A stretch of DNA of 64,000 nucleotides from Hyposmocoma kahamanoa (Eukaryota > Arthropoda > Insecta > Lepidoptera > Cosmopterigidae). The position numbers and the translations under genes were made by a program. The stretch's first letter is position 1. Each line of letters starts with the position of its first letter. Below, piece after piece: positions 1 through 13,900 of this stretch. The notes under the pieces are model-generated. The model ran no database searches, had not been told where the DNA came from, and saw only the letters and a list, made by a program, of their open reading frames with translations. The stretch lies in assembly GCF_003589595.1 (NCBI RefSeq), contig NW_020653766.1:2040313-2104312 (forward strand), written 5' to 3'.

Positions 1-225
1 CTCCCCTAATGCGAAGTACAGGCCATAGTCCGCAACTCTAGCCTAATATGGGTTGATGACTTCACACGTTTTCAGAAGATTGTGAACCCTCTGCGGTGTG
101 CAAGTTTCATCACGACGTTATTCTTTACCAAAAAACTCATGGTAAATTTCAAATTAAATCAACTCCGAAAACTCAGAGGTGCGAGTCTGGATACGAACTC
201 GCGGCCTCTGCTGGAGAGGCGGTAG
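1..225 (-). mobile_element. tRNA-derived SINE, family 1 (left end cut by window)
   Basis: The minus strand carries the tRNA-like head: CTCTCCAGCAGAGGCCGCGAG, then GTTCGTATCC as box B. The body GGCCATAGTC...GGGTTGATGACTTCACAC and ACTCATGGTAAATTTCAAAT matches a repeat common in moths. Related copies are at 12990-13135, 29245-29440 and 48850-48965. Confidence 0.7.
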
Positions 226-375
226 GTACTGCCCACCGTACCTATTTCTGCCGCCAAGCAGTAATGTGAACACTACTGCGTTCCGGTTTCAAAGGGTTAA
301 CGATGCTGGTGAAATTATAGGCACATGGGACTTGTCAACTTATGTCGCAGGGTGTCGGGCGCTGTACCAATGATT
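222..375 (+). repeat. Dispersed repeat A, copy 1
   Basis: It contains the hallmark TATTTCTGCCGCCAAGCAGT, then GCGTTCCGGTTTCAAAGGG, GGTGAAATTATAGGCACATG and GGACTTGTCAACTTATGTC. Seven partial copies of this unit occur in the window. It probably belongs to a retroelement 3' region or a non-autonomous element. Confidence 0.7.
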
Positions 376-470
376 TTTTTAATATCAACTGGGGGCCTAC
401 CACAACCTTTTAGAACAGTATTACTTTAACATTATATTGACTGTTAGTACCATAATGAGCTTAAAGTGTA

Positions 471-1080
471 ATGCTAGTGTTCAAGGGGCACTGGGTCACC
501 CAGTCGCTTAAAGATGATATGGACTTAGAGAGGGAACGTAGGGCGCTGGCTGTTAGAAGTAATATGTTGATCCGTATATTTGCAAGGTGTACAGTAAAAG
601 TGAAAGTCACCTTATTTAAAACCTACTGCCAATCATTTTATGCCTGCATTTTGTGGACGGCATTTACTCAAAAGGCATACAGCGCCCTACGTGTCCAATA
701 TAATAATGCATTCAGGATGCTGTTGGGGCTGCCGCGCTACTGCAGCGCGTCAGCAGTGTTCGCAGAAGCCTTTACGGATAGCTTCCAATCCATTTTAAGA
801 AAGCGACAAGCCTCCCTAATGCAGCGGGTGCGCGCCAGTACCAACAGCCTCCTTACTACAGTAGCAAATAGAGTTGATGGTCCTTTCAATGAACGTCTCA
901 ACTCGTTGCATGTAGTGCCCTCTAAGTGGGCTGTAAAATTAAAGTACTCGTAAATATGTACATAAGTAAATGTCATGTAATAAAGTAAACAATGTAAATT
1001 ACTAACATAGTTTATAAATCTGTTACTAACTATATATGGATTCAGGTCCGAAATAAATGCTTATTATTATTATTATTATA
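471..1080 (+). mobile_element. 5'-truncated LINE 3' end with reverse-transcriptase tail
   Basis: The frame 471-953 encodes a C-terminal non-LTR reverse-transcriptase segment (KGHWVTQSLKDDMDLERER, then QKAYSALRVQYNNAFRMLL and GLPRYCSASAVFAEAF), ending in a stop. A short 3' UTR with AATAAATGC and a (TTA)n tail (about 1062-1080) follows. Only the last ~160 residues remain, so it is a dead 5'-truncated copy. Confidence 0.85.
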
Positions 1081-1819
1081 AAGTAAGCTTATTATAATGC
1101 TAAAACTATGATCTTTTATTGGCAGCTTTGTGACTATTCATTCACTCAGTTCTTTTACTTAGAACTTTAACATTAAAGTAATATTGTTCTTATGTCAAAT
1201 TTAGCAATCTTAAAATAATTACACGTATGCAATGGAAACAATATTATTACCGAATTTATTGCCTAAATGTTGATTTGTAAAACGACGTAATTTTAATAGA
1301 TTTCTTTATTACATACTTTACATGTTTTGGCAGTTAAAATTCTCTGAATGTAAAAAATATTAAGTACTTTAACATTATACTACGATAGGATGATTCGGAA
1401 CACCAAACAAGAAAGTGATGGCATTATATACTTCATATAGCGTTATTTATTTCCTATTCTTAGTAAGGAATAGACAATATTGAGAAATCATTCGTTCTTT
1501 CAGTCACTTTAGAAATAATACATTACTTGGTTGATTGGTTTGTCATGGTACGTACTTGAGTAATATTATAATAAGCTTAATATACTTGCATTGAAATAAG
1601 GTTGTTTTTTGAAAGGTTATGGTAGGCCCCCTGAACTAAATAGAACACGCATAGAATAACGTAATACATTTTTGAAATGGCTTTAACGTCGAGCACGGGA
1701 AAAATTTTAATTCAAGCTGAGGTAGAATAGACTCTCAAGTATCATGTGATATACGACAGTTACTGTAGGCACGATTGTAGTCTTTGTTTCCCTGTTAGAT
1801 TCTCCCACCAGGAACTCAC
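1081..1819. other. AT-rich sequence, no gene seen
   Basis: Intron or flank of UBE2H downstream of exon 4. I searched both strands for the missing last UBE2H exon and saw none. Confidence 0.5.
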
Positions 1820-1948
1820 CTGAAACCTTCTTTTTGTACTCCTCAGGCTTGTGGAGGTACATGGCGGCCGCGTCGCCGTTGAGCGGGTCGATGGGATTCG
1901 GGTATGTCAGCAGCTGCGGCAGGAATGACTCGAAAATGTTCGACAGGT
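1820..1948 (-). CDS. UBE2H: UBE2H coding exon 4
   Basis: 129 bases from acceptor TTCCAG to donor GTGAGT. It encodes [19 protein letters not shown], then [19 protein letters not shown] and KKKVS, ending one base into the next codon. This is the C-terminal helical part of the UBC fold. The following exon is outside the window. Confidence 0.96.
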
Positions 1949-4900
1949 CTGGAACGAGAGAGACACCTTGAGCTGTTTCAAGTAATACGACGAAAGGGAA
2001 AATTCGTTGCTAACAGAGCTGTTGCTAACCTTAACATCAGCAGATGTTGATGTGGTTGCTGACTTTATACATACATACGTATCATCACGCCTGTCTCCCG
2101 CCGGGGCAGGCAGACCCTATGGATCTCCACTGATTTTATTATTTCATTTATTACTCCACAAAGTCTGCGGAAATTATGGAGTATGTTCACGATCACGCGA
2201 CATGAATAGACAACCTGACCAGACATAAATTACCACGTGACTACTATACAGCAGTGCACTGACCGAATAGCAATGTGCAAGACCAGCCTGCTGAGTAGAC
2301 GTTTCCTTTGTTTTATATTTAAAAATTATATTGTAGATATACACGCACACATGTAAATAGAATTTGAATAAATAGTCTAATTTTTAGAAATAAAGATCTC
2401 TTTGAATCCAGACATCAACGCTGTCTCATTGACGACGAGGGAACTCTCCTGACTACAGTATCCTCTCACTGCGGCCAAGAGACCTTTAGCCGTCAGCTTA
2501 TCTGATCAATCTTGTGAGTCTGTGCGACTGGCAATGAGAAAATCCACTGCTTGCACCCCTTACCCTTCCCACCTTCCGTCTCTTCTTAGGTCGCACGGTA
2601 ACAGGCTTCGTCTACCTATCTATATAGGTATATATAGTAGCGCATGGTTAGGGCTAGGCTAGACGGTTACCGGACACCCTCGTTGCGTCACACGTCGCGG
2701 TCCATACGTGTAAATAAATAAATAGTGTCAGTGTTTTATTATATTATTATGTATGTTAGTCTACAAGGTGTGTATTTATGGGTTTTTGCAACCTGAATAT
2801 ATAAATATAAATAAATAAATAAAAAATATTTATCTATAGAGTTCTTAGGTTTTCGCGATTGTTACACATTGGAAATGAAACTATTTTTTCCGGATTTAAA
2901 TCGCGTATATTTGTTTTTTCAAACAAACCAACGTTTCGGGCCTTTTACAGGTGCCATGGTCACGGTTGACTGAGGTGGTACAGTCGACCAGTTATGTCTA
3001 ATATATTTTTGACCAGTTATGGCAAACCACCCTGTTTTTTCACAATAATTACAAAAGTTATTAATAAAACACCTTATTTTTAATTTTACAAAGAAACATT
3101 TCAATTTACGCTACATTATGTTTTATAAATGATTTTATTTTAACAATATTAATTTTTATTAAGTTAAATGTATTATTAATTAATAATGGAATTTAGAATA
3201 CAACGCCACGTGCATTGTACGAATGTGCCGGGTGTGTGTTAGAAGAGCTAGCTGTTTAATAAAGTTAAAAAACCTAAGTTTAAAGTTTAAGCCTCGAAGG
3301 TTAAAATTGCAAGCTTACCATAGAGAGCAGTCCAAGCCTGGTTAATAACATCTAGACAGACAGTGCCGGAGACCTCGTCGATGTTGGGGTGGTACACCTT
3401 GTTCATGAATCCGATGGAAGGCGACTTGAATGGGTAGTGGTCGGGCAGGTGGACGCGCACGCGCCACACTCCTCCCTCGTATGGTGCTTGAAGGAAAACA
3501 CACTTCATTTAAAGCCAGAGAATTGCAACGGGTAATGAGTGTGTAATGTATCATATAAATATTTTTAACCTAAGGCCACAGCCGCACTTCTAAGGCCACT
3601 GCGACGCGACGGCGATTTCGTGAAAACAAACTCATATAAACATATGTCGGTGGCCGCACTGCAGAAACGACAAGCGAAATTTTTTTGTTCTCATATATAG
3701 TTCACAATATATATACACATATATAAAATATAATATGTATATATATACATCTATATATATCTTATATATAAAAAGAAATTGCAAATGTTCTATAGGCATC
3801 GAGTATATAACCAGAAATAGAGACGAAATGTCATTTAATTTGTTTCTGCCATATCATTACTGTGACAACTGCGCTCCGATTGGCTAGCCCAAGTTCGAAA
3901 CAATTGACGGGTGTCGTCAACTGTTTCACTTCAAATCGACCAATTAACTTGAGCTTCGCTACAATGGACGAAAATTGCAGAATTATATATTTAATATTTA
4001 ATTACCAATGAAATGTGATTATGTTTGTTTTGTAATTAGATGTTTTGCTGTTTTTCCCACATCACCGATTAGAACAGCACGGCATTGTCAGAGATATTAT
4101 CTTTATTACAATAAATACATAATATTTTTTGGAATATACGGAGACGTACACACAGGTCAGTAGTTGGCCTGTCTATATTTCGGAGCAAACATGAGTTGAT
4201 ATTTATAACAGCTGTATCGCTAATGTGTTACCAAGAATATATGGCCCTTATTTCGTTTTTATTCCTGGTTATATACTCGATGTCTACAAGTAATGAGGGT
4301 GTCCGCATTGAACAAAATTATTCAGCGACACGCGACATTTGAATTTCATACGACAAGCAGCGGTACGACATGGCGATTTGTCACGATTTGCGACAAAATA
4401 TGCGGTGATATATCTGAGCGGCCGCACTACCTAGCGGCGTTCGTGCGAAAGTGCGCGATTATTTTATAAACAGTTTGATTTTGACGTTCAACTATACAAG
4501 CGCGGCGTCAGTGCGACCGCCTGATCGCCACCCATTAAGCGATGTAGCGGCTATTTTTTCGCGTCGCTATCGCCGTACCTGTCACTGGAGGAGAAGTGGG
4601 AAGAACTGTTTTGCAAGACCGAATGGTTTAAGTATTTACTATTAAATAACGATCTTACAAAAAATACACGATACACCAAAGGATATTGTCTAAAGAAAGT
4701 GCCAATATGTTACACAATAGGATGTACTTTACTCGATCGTATAAAATCATGGAAACAGGCTAAAAAAAAACTATAAAGCGAATTATTTAAGAATAAAATA
4801 TGTAACGTTGTACATAATTTTTATATGGAGATATATCACTACAGAGAACCTGCTGCTAAATTTTGGTTGCGGATTAACGACACCACTATTGCCAGATTAG

Positions 4901-7900
4901 GCGGTTTTTCGCCAGTTAGGCTACTTTGGGGAATTACAAATTTTATTGGGTATTTTGTGTGGAATAGAGTTGTAACATAACTCATTTGGGGGTTTGAGTA
5001 TTTCTTACGTGTGGGGAATTGGGGAAATAAGAGAGTTCATATTCCCCAAAGTCCGGCAGCAAGCAAAATTCTTAATTATTAGGGATTTTATGGCTTGGGC
5101 GAATATCGGCTACAGTCAGCTGTCAGTCGCCATGATCGTCGGATCGGATCAATGTCAAATTCTCTCCGAGTGTTATTTAAATTTGAAGAAAATGTCCCAA
5201 CTCTAAATAAATCGTGTTTATTGGATTTCAACCACTTTTCAATAAAATTTGACAAATAGATTCCACAAACATTTGAAGTAGGTTTTTTTTTATGAAAAAA
5301 AAAAGAAGGTATAATTATTATAAACGTCAGTTTACACAACTAATTTAAAATTTGACGTAAACATATTCGGAAATACAAACAAATTCGGTTTTGACTTCTA
5401 ACCTACAAAAGGAGGGGCGTACATTACAGGTACAGGTAGATAAATATCTCGTAAAAATTATCTGAATTAACAACACACATCAAAAGTGTCTAGGGATCAA
5501 TTTAAAATATTTGATTATCCTATCAAAATTAAATAAAATCTATGTATATAAATTCATTAATTAAATTATTAAACAGACCGAAAAAAACCAATGGTGTTAT
5601 AAAAACATTAATTAAAAAACCTAATTTTCATTAATTGGCTAAAACGTGCTTGAACCCTAGACACTTTTGACGAGTGTATAAAATTATTGTTATATAAAAA
5701 GAGCTTCATATAAAATTTTTAATTAAGCTATATGAAGTGTATATAATTGAGCGTTATATCTTTCAAACATTAATATATATTTGATTTTCACACAAACGAG
5801 GCGCACCCGAAGGTTCCATAGGAGCAGCGTAAACGTTGCGGTATAGCGTCAGAACCATGCTCTATGGATATTTAGGAAACCATTAATAAGAGACCAGCGT
5901 CAGTAGCATGCAGTTAATGTAAACGCTCGTCTCGTTTGAGAAATTCAAAATTAAGAGTGGTTACACACGGCGACTTACAGCAGCGATGCAATCGCGCGTT
6001 TGTAGCTATACAGTCGCGCGCTTGCATCGCTGTTTAAAAACGCGCATGTGTAAGCGCTCTAAGTGCTCGTGTACACGATGCCGCCACTGCGCCATCACCG
6101 CGCCGTCACCGCGCCATCACCGCGGCCCCATTCGCCAATATTTAACAACAACAACAACAAACGCACACACTCAACATAGTCCCGCACTACGGAAACCCTG
6201 TGTCGCGGGTGCCATGGACACACATAGACAACCACAAATTACACCCAAACTCACGAGAGAAATAAATGTAGGTCATACAAATATTTCTCCCGGCCCGGGA
6301 ATCGAACCTGAAACCTCTGCGTGGCATTCCGGCATGGTAACCGTTCGGCCACGGAGGCAGTTAAGTAAGCAGTAAGTTAAGTGTTTGGTTTTGTTTATTC
6401 TAATCTAATCTATCATGGAAAATTTTGATTACGAAACGTTAATAACTTTGGTGGAGGACAGAGAAGTGTAATGGGATAAAATCAAGCGGCGGTGGCGCGG
6501 TGGAGGCGCGAAGGCGAACGTATACACAGCATAGAGGCGCGGTGCACGTATGTATCGCGCATTTTGATAAAAGATACTTTTAATTTTAGTTCTGTTTGTT
6601 AATTACAGTTATTTTTTTAAATGAAGCAACGACATGAAATTCTATATAAACTTCTTGCCTGCAAGTTTGCGCGTTTGAATCGATTCACTAATGCGCGTCT
6701 GCGGCGCGAACAAGCGCGTTTACGGCGCGTATAAAATACGCCGTGTGCAAAGACTCTAATGTACATATTTTCTATTATTTTAAACCAGCTTGTTTTTTTT
6801 ATAGGATATTGTGTTTTGTGTCGATGTTTAAATGTTTTTTCTCTTGCATAGGACCGTACATACACATACAAACTATATTATTTGTAGCTAGGTAAAAACA
6901 TTTAGATTTCTAATAAAAAAAAACACTTACTGCCTGGCGGGCCGAAGAATTTGACACAGAATTCGTTGAGCCCGCCCAGAATTGTCACCTCGTGCTTGCT
7001 TTCGATACTGAGATATGCTATTTAAGGAAATTACATTCGGTATACAATTATTTAAAAACATTACCAAAAAAAAAATTATGAAATTGTATAATAGTACCTA
7101 TGCCTTTAATTCCTCCGTAACGTGTGTGCGTGTGACTAAGAAATACAACATTAAAACCTCTCTACAATCACAACTTACTCCAACAGCTGTAATTATATTA
7201 ACACTCGCTCATGCACTTATATATAAAATAGGTTATTTTAGATGCACTATTTACACTTTACTATGAATATTATTATTCTCAATGTATAATTTTACACACA
7301 GTCGTTATATTTTTGCTTTCAAATAACTTAATCCCTCTCGATTGAAAACCTGCACTTCAGGAAACTTTGGCATATGCTGAGTCAGTGCCGTTACACTGCT
7401 ATGACAATCATGTTATGTTTTTTCTTTCATGCTTTGTAAAGGAATAAACCTTCTTCTTGTCCTTTGCGATATGGAGTACTGCTCTAGGCAAACGCTGCTG
7501 CTCCACATATTTTGCCATTATTTAAAACCCAAACGAAATGTGTCAGGGCCATGTTTGGTGTGGGTCTGCAGCAGAGTTGCGTGCCTTACTTCAGGAAACT
7601 GCAGATACTAACCCTACTGTCGATGTAGATGAGGCCCATGATTTGGTAAATAAAATCTAGGCAATTTATCATGGACTCAGAAAGGCACCAATAAGTTCTC
7701 GCAACTAGTTGGATAGAACCGTAAACTTTTCCAGATCGTCAAACTGAGAAAAGTTGCATATCTGGGTCATGTACTTAGGCATGACAGATACGAGCTTCTG
7801 CAACTGATAATAATGGGAAAAGAAAAGCTGGTCGTAGGAAAAATCGTGGCTGAGGAACATACGAGATTGCACTGGTATAGCGAATGCCGCCCAACTGTTC

Positions 7901-10900
7901 AGCCTCGCCAGGAATAAAGATAAATATGCTGAGCTGACTATCAACCTTCACTAGTTGGAGAGGCACCATAAGAAGAAGAAGTAGGCAACTTTAATTTAGT
8001 CAAATCTAGATATCTTAGAAATACAAGGGAATGAAATAGAAGAAATACAAACGACGCCCTATTTGGAATTTTACAGCTCTGTAATCCTTTACAACTAATA
8101 CAAATTCTAACAGTAAAATTCCATTTTCTTTTCTCAAAGTCAGATCATCTTATTTCACAGGTAAGGAAATTACACTCGAAATCGTCATATTGATAAAACT
8201 CTGACGCTCATTCGTAAGGTTGATTCCCCTGAGAAGAATGAGCAAGAAACTCTAGGAGTTACTCCATTGACTTACAAATAAATGGACGACGGGTCTAATA
8301 CAAAAACCACGAAAAAAATGTCCCAAGTCAACCTATTTAAACGTAGTAACATGTAAAGGAATATGAAAAAGCTAAAACGTTGAATTGAAATTGTAACGTC
8401 ATCGCAGTACCTACTGTCTAATTTTGCTTGCTTCGCTGTCAGTCGAACAAACGAAGACTAAAGCGTGAATGACGCTCTGTTTACGATTTTAACGCCCTAT
8501 AAGTTCGGACACTTTTTAGCGCGGACCCGACGTCCATATAATTCCCATCGGACCCTCAGACGAACGACGAGATATCATCCTTACTTGGTCAATATTCCCT
8601 TCAGGCGTACTAAGCGGCGTACAACCCGAGTATCTTAAAGGTACGACTGAATAGGCATCTTCTGGGCGAGTTCGAGTTTATTAAAAAAAAAGTGTTCATT
8701 AAATGAAACACACTAGACTAGAGAATAGAAACAAATAATACACAGCTCACCGCATTATTATTCGCTACACAATGTAAGATATCATAAGATTAACATATGA
8801 ATGGGTAAGTTGCTATGTGCAAGGTTATTCCGGTGTCAACTGTGTAAACACACCATCACTCTCTTGACCGAATGTCGTTAACTAACTTGAGATAATGTAG
8901 TATTTCTGTCGCCAAGCAGTAATATGAGCATTAATGCATTCCAGTTCTGAAGGATAAGGGTGCTAGTGAAATTACAGGCACATGGGACTTGGCAACTTAT
9001 GTCTCAATCAACTTATGTCGGGCGCAGAGCTTCTCAGATCTTTACTATGAACAAGCGTGTCTCTTTATATGTTTATTTATCATTCAATATTGCAAGTGGG
9101 CTCATTGAGCTTATCCAAAACACCCACAAGCTTAGATTTACAAAGATACAAGACTAAATAGAATTGAAATAAACGGTCAAGTATATTATCGTCACACCCC
9201 GGACACTCCATACAACGGTCGAAAGTTATTTACCTACTACTACTACATACAGCAAGGTGCTATCTGCACACGCGCAAATGTGTGCGTGAAATGGCAAGGT
9301 TACCCATCACTTACGTGGTTATAGCGGCAACGTAGCAAAAAATTCTTAAGCTAATCTGTTATCTTTAATTCTATTAATAGAATCCTAATAATTACACATG
9401 TTCATTAGGTATTTATATCGACGTAATATTATATTTTTGATTAATTCACTAACTAGAATAATATTGAAGATTTATTTTAAAAATATATTAAAAGCACTAA
9501 AAAGATTGTATTTTGGACAGGTTTTATATAAGGTAACCAAGGTATTTGAAATTGCGTGTCCAAGTTTATCATCACCTTGTTAATAATTAGGTATATTCAC
9601 TATGTAATGTTTATCGGCGATACAAATTCAAAATTCGAGAACCTTCGTCTACAAGCTCAGGAAGTTATGGCGTCTCATTATATTGATATAACAAATCTGT
9701 ATTATATATTACTCTGCATTAAATAAATGAAGAAAACAATAACTGAATGAGTCTCAGATATAAGTTCTTGTCATCTTCGTTTCATCTTTCGGAAAACGAA
9801 CTAAACTCCTCTTTTTGTCCCGTTTAGATTCACGATTCACGACCATTATAAATAGTAACGAACAATGATGTTATATATTAACGTACAAGGTTCGTAATGA
9901 AAAAATGAAAACTATATTTAAATATCAAAGCCGTCCGTTAGGGGGAGGGTTAAGGGGTCGGTTAGGGGGTCGGTCAGGGGGTCGGTCAGGGGGTCGGTCA
10001 GGGGGTCGGTTAGGGGGTCGTGAGGGGGTTGGTCAGGGAGTCGGTCATAGGGTCGGTCAGGGGGTCGGTTAGGGGATCGGTTAGGGGCGGGTTGGGGTTC
10101 GGTTAGGGGGTGGGTTAAGTGAGTTTGTGGGTGGGGTAGGGGTCGGGGTAGGGGGGGGGCAAGGGGGTGGGTCAGGGGATGGGTCAGGGGGTGGGTTAGG
10201 TGGGTTAGGGGGTAATTAATTAATTGTTAATTGCGGTTCTCGCAACTAACAATCGATCAATCTTTAATTGCTGTTTCGCAATTGACAATTAATTAATTGT
10301 CAATCTTTAATTGCCAGAACAATTACATTTTGCCTAACACTGGCTATAATACAATTTTACTTTACTAATGTGAAAACTTCAACCTACGTAAGTACTCAAT
10401 AACTAATTTCCTACACGTAAAAGGTAATAATTCAAAAACAAGTTCGCCTTCTTAAAAAGTTGTCCAAAGCAATCGGCAAATGAGTCAATGTCATAGCAGT
10501 CAGCGAGCACATCTTCGACGAGCGCGAATGCCCGCGTGGATTGTGTGTTAACCAACAGTTTACCTTTACCGTTGTAAAAATTAACGGTGAGGTCGACGTT
10601 AGAGGGCTTTACACAGACACTCTTTCGCGCGTGATTCAGCAATCGTGCGCGATTGAGCGCGCGTGTAAAGATGTTCAAAGAAAAGGGAAAGACTGCGCAA
10701 TTGCACTCATCAGTAGCGCGCGCAATCGTGCGTTCCAGGTTTGCCTTTTACATGGACGCTCCTCCGTTGTAATAAAAACAACAACCGCGCGCGAAAGAAG
10801 CTTGAAAAACTTCAAACAGGTAATCACGTACGCCTCTGATCACGCGCGAAAGAATGAATGTGTAAAGGGGGCTAATAGACCAGGCACACCTAAATAATGC

Positions 10901-13900
10901 ATATCTAAATTAACCTAATAAAAAAAATACCTTTTGAAAATTTTGTGAATATTCGTGAAAACATTTTGACTAAAACACAAAACAATTTTTGTACCGATAT
11001 ATGACTTTTGTTCTGTCTTACTTTACGTCCTTTTCCCACAGAGGTAAGCAGAGACTACAGCCTTCCACGTGCTACGATCCTGACACACATCTTACGCTTC
11101 ATCTACACGCATCAGTGCTTTCATACAAGCTTTCTTTAGGACGTTCTCAATTTGGTCGCGGTAAGTTTGCCTTGAGTTACGCCTTCAATTTGGTCGCGGT
11201 AAGTTCGCCGTGCGTATTCAACCTACCAACAAACGTTAAAGGACTGGCCCACATCACAAAAAGGAAGTAAATATGTATATCATAGCAACGCGATAAAGAA
11301 CTTAAACATATAACAACACGATAACACGATAAACATATTCAGGTCAACTGTTTTTACACCAAAAAAAACACGTGAGAAATTATTTATAAAACCAAAACCG
11401 TATCGTCATCGTCTACGCATTATACGTCACACTAGACACGGGTTTTCTCTGAAGTGGAGCTCCTTGTGTAAAAGTTCGTGCAGGGAAATACTGGCACTTT
11501 AACTACCGCCAAGCGGTAATGCGAGCATTAATGCGTTCCGGTTTTAAAGGGTAGTGGTGGTTAAATTACAGGCACATAGGACTTTTCAACTTCTGTCTCA
11601 AGGTGACGAGCGCAGTGGCAGTGCCCCTCAGATCATAGCGATTTAAAGCTGTGAGTGGCATTGCAACTGTTACGGACAGGCATGTCGCTTATCACCACGA
11701 CTTGTTCGTCTTGTCACTCACATACGATACCATATGCGGGTGGGACAGTCCCATCTTTCCACAATAACATTCAGGATCGTATTTGAGCTGGCGTGCACTC
11801 CCAGGGTGGCTGACAATTACTTTCTAAAGAAGACCCGCGCTTAGTAGTGTGATGTATAATGGTTTAATTGACGGCGATAAACTACCTAACAGGAAACTTT
11901 GGATTTTGCACTTCCATACACGTACCAATTTTGTAATATTTTTTTATGTAACAAACGATATTAACAAACATGTCTATTGTTTAAGCGGTGAGTAATTTTT
12001 GTCGTAACATTTTGGTGTAGGTGCTTTAGTCAGTAGCTACAACAGTCGCGCTGTTGATCAAATTTAATTGTTTTTCGGATTATAGATCGGAAAAAGTTTC
12101 TAAAAAATTGTTTACTGATTTAGTAGAATTGTTTGTTTTTTCAATTTTCTTTTACCGCGATCATTAACTATCAATAACAACACAAAAAATACAATTTTAC
12201 CCTCTAGTTCTATTCATGAGTCAAATATTAAGTTACATTTAAATTAGTCAGTTAGTTACCCAACATATGCAGTAATTTTTATATTTTTTTCTAATAAATG
12301 AAGGTATTTTTAAAAACGGCTGTTTAAAATACAATGAAATTTCTATAAAAAACATGTACTATGTATTTATAACATAAATAAACTAATTAATATTAAACAT
12401 ATATTTTTATCAGAAACACATTTATATCCGAATTTAGAATTCGTTGCTTGTAGGCACAAGCATTTCTTTCTGACGAAGGCAGCGAGTTTCTATGTTAACA
12501 TGTAAATTACAATTTCGCGGTCACATGGTTACGGCCAGCTGACTCAGCAGTAATGCGAACTGTAAACGGCCCGAAATGTTGGTTTGTACAAAAAAAACAA
12601 ATACTCGCGATTCAGACCAGGGCAAAAAAAATAGTTTCATGTCCAACAATCACGAAAGCCTGAGAACTCGACCAAATTTCAGTTTTAAATTAAACTCTAT
12701 ACCACTTAAGATAAAACGTTGAATAGTGTGCACAACGGCGTGGTGTTGATCACAAGTTTTTATTTACTTTTAGATAAATTTAAATTTAAGTAAATAAACA
12801 CCGATAATGCGCTAGAATTTTATCTACGTGCGACCGCAAATGAACTGTGAAAATGTAATGCATGAAGACCGAAGAACCGTGACAACAGTGGAACGTTATT
12901 GAGTTGATGGTGATAATGACTTGATCACCATCATCAACCCATCTATACGTCTTACTGCTGCGCACGGGTTGTGTATCAGGTTGTGGACCTTTTCCGACAT
13001 ATGCCGTTTCATCTCGATATTTTAATAAAATTCCAATTAAATTATGTACGTAAATTCCGAAAACTCGGGTTTGTAGTGCCCGGATACGAACCCATAGCCT
13101 CGGAGGTAGGTCAAACCATTTGGCTACCAGGGATTCATAGATAATGACTAAGCAAAAAAACAATTAACTAACAGTTAAAAAATTGAGAACAAAATGCAAC
13201 ATGTATCGGTAAGCATTATAGCTAAAGAATTTTATGGTTTGGTACAAGAAGCGTCATCCATAAATGACTTACGCACTTTTTCAGACGATAGCAAGTGACG
13301 GGACGAACAAGTAGTGCATCTCCCCATAGCCACTTCTTGTACCAACCAATATTACGTATGTGTAATAAAATCACCAAAAAAATGTAATGTAACCAGATAT
13401 GGGCGGGTGCCGTTTAAACGGGTTTAAATGGGGTCAAAACATGTTAATGCCTCTAATCAAGAACAAAAACTATTTACAACTAACTTTTTGTTGTAAATCG
13501 AGCCTTGTTCAAATTGAATAATAGTAGTACAAAATGTTTATTGCTTTCTTATCTGGACGATTCGATTTGTCTTTCTATTCAATAGATTCGCTTGAAATAA
13601 ATCGATACAAAAATCGTTATATCGTATGCACTTGAATCGATCTTCATAAAAATCGAATTTAATGTACATCCTTAGCAGTGAAAATCCCACGGAAGAAAAA
13701 AAAGAATGGAAGTGCCTTAGACCTCGATTATTATCAGAACCGATGACACCAAAACTCGCACATTCTTAATTTGAAACATTACAAAATCTTGATATTCATT
13801 GGTCTTAGTATCAAATTTAAAAAGAAATACTGGATTGTTAATATAATTTAAATTTTACCCTATATCGTTGAAAGTTCAATACCTATTATTACAAATTGCG

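Noticed and set aside
5986..6375. 129-codon plus-strand open frame
   Set aside because: It runs through GCGC palindromes and the minus-strand SINE at 6139-6362; the frame is a by-product of repeat sequence.
7015..7266. 83-codon plus-strand frame overlapping UBE2H exon 2 flank
   Set aside because: It lies in the intron, is AT-rich and low in complexity, and is antisense to the real exon.
9938..10213. Interstitial telomere
   Set aside because: The unit is GGGGGTCGGT(C/T)A of 12 bases, not the insect TTAGG pentamer, and it lies within a gene.
9938..10213. CRISPR-like array
   Set aside because: Units are 12 bases with no spacers, and the genome is eukaryotic.
12786..13163. 125-codon minus-strand open frame
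   Set aside because: Half of it is SINE family 1; the rest matches nothing recognisable.
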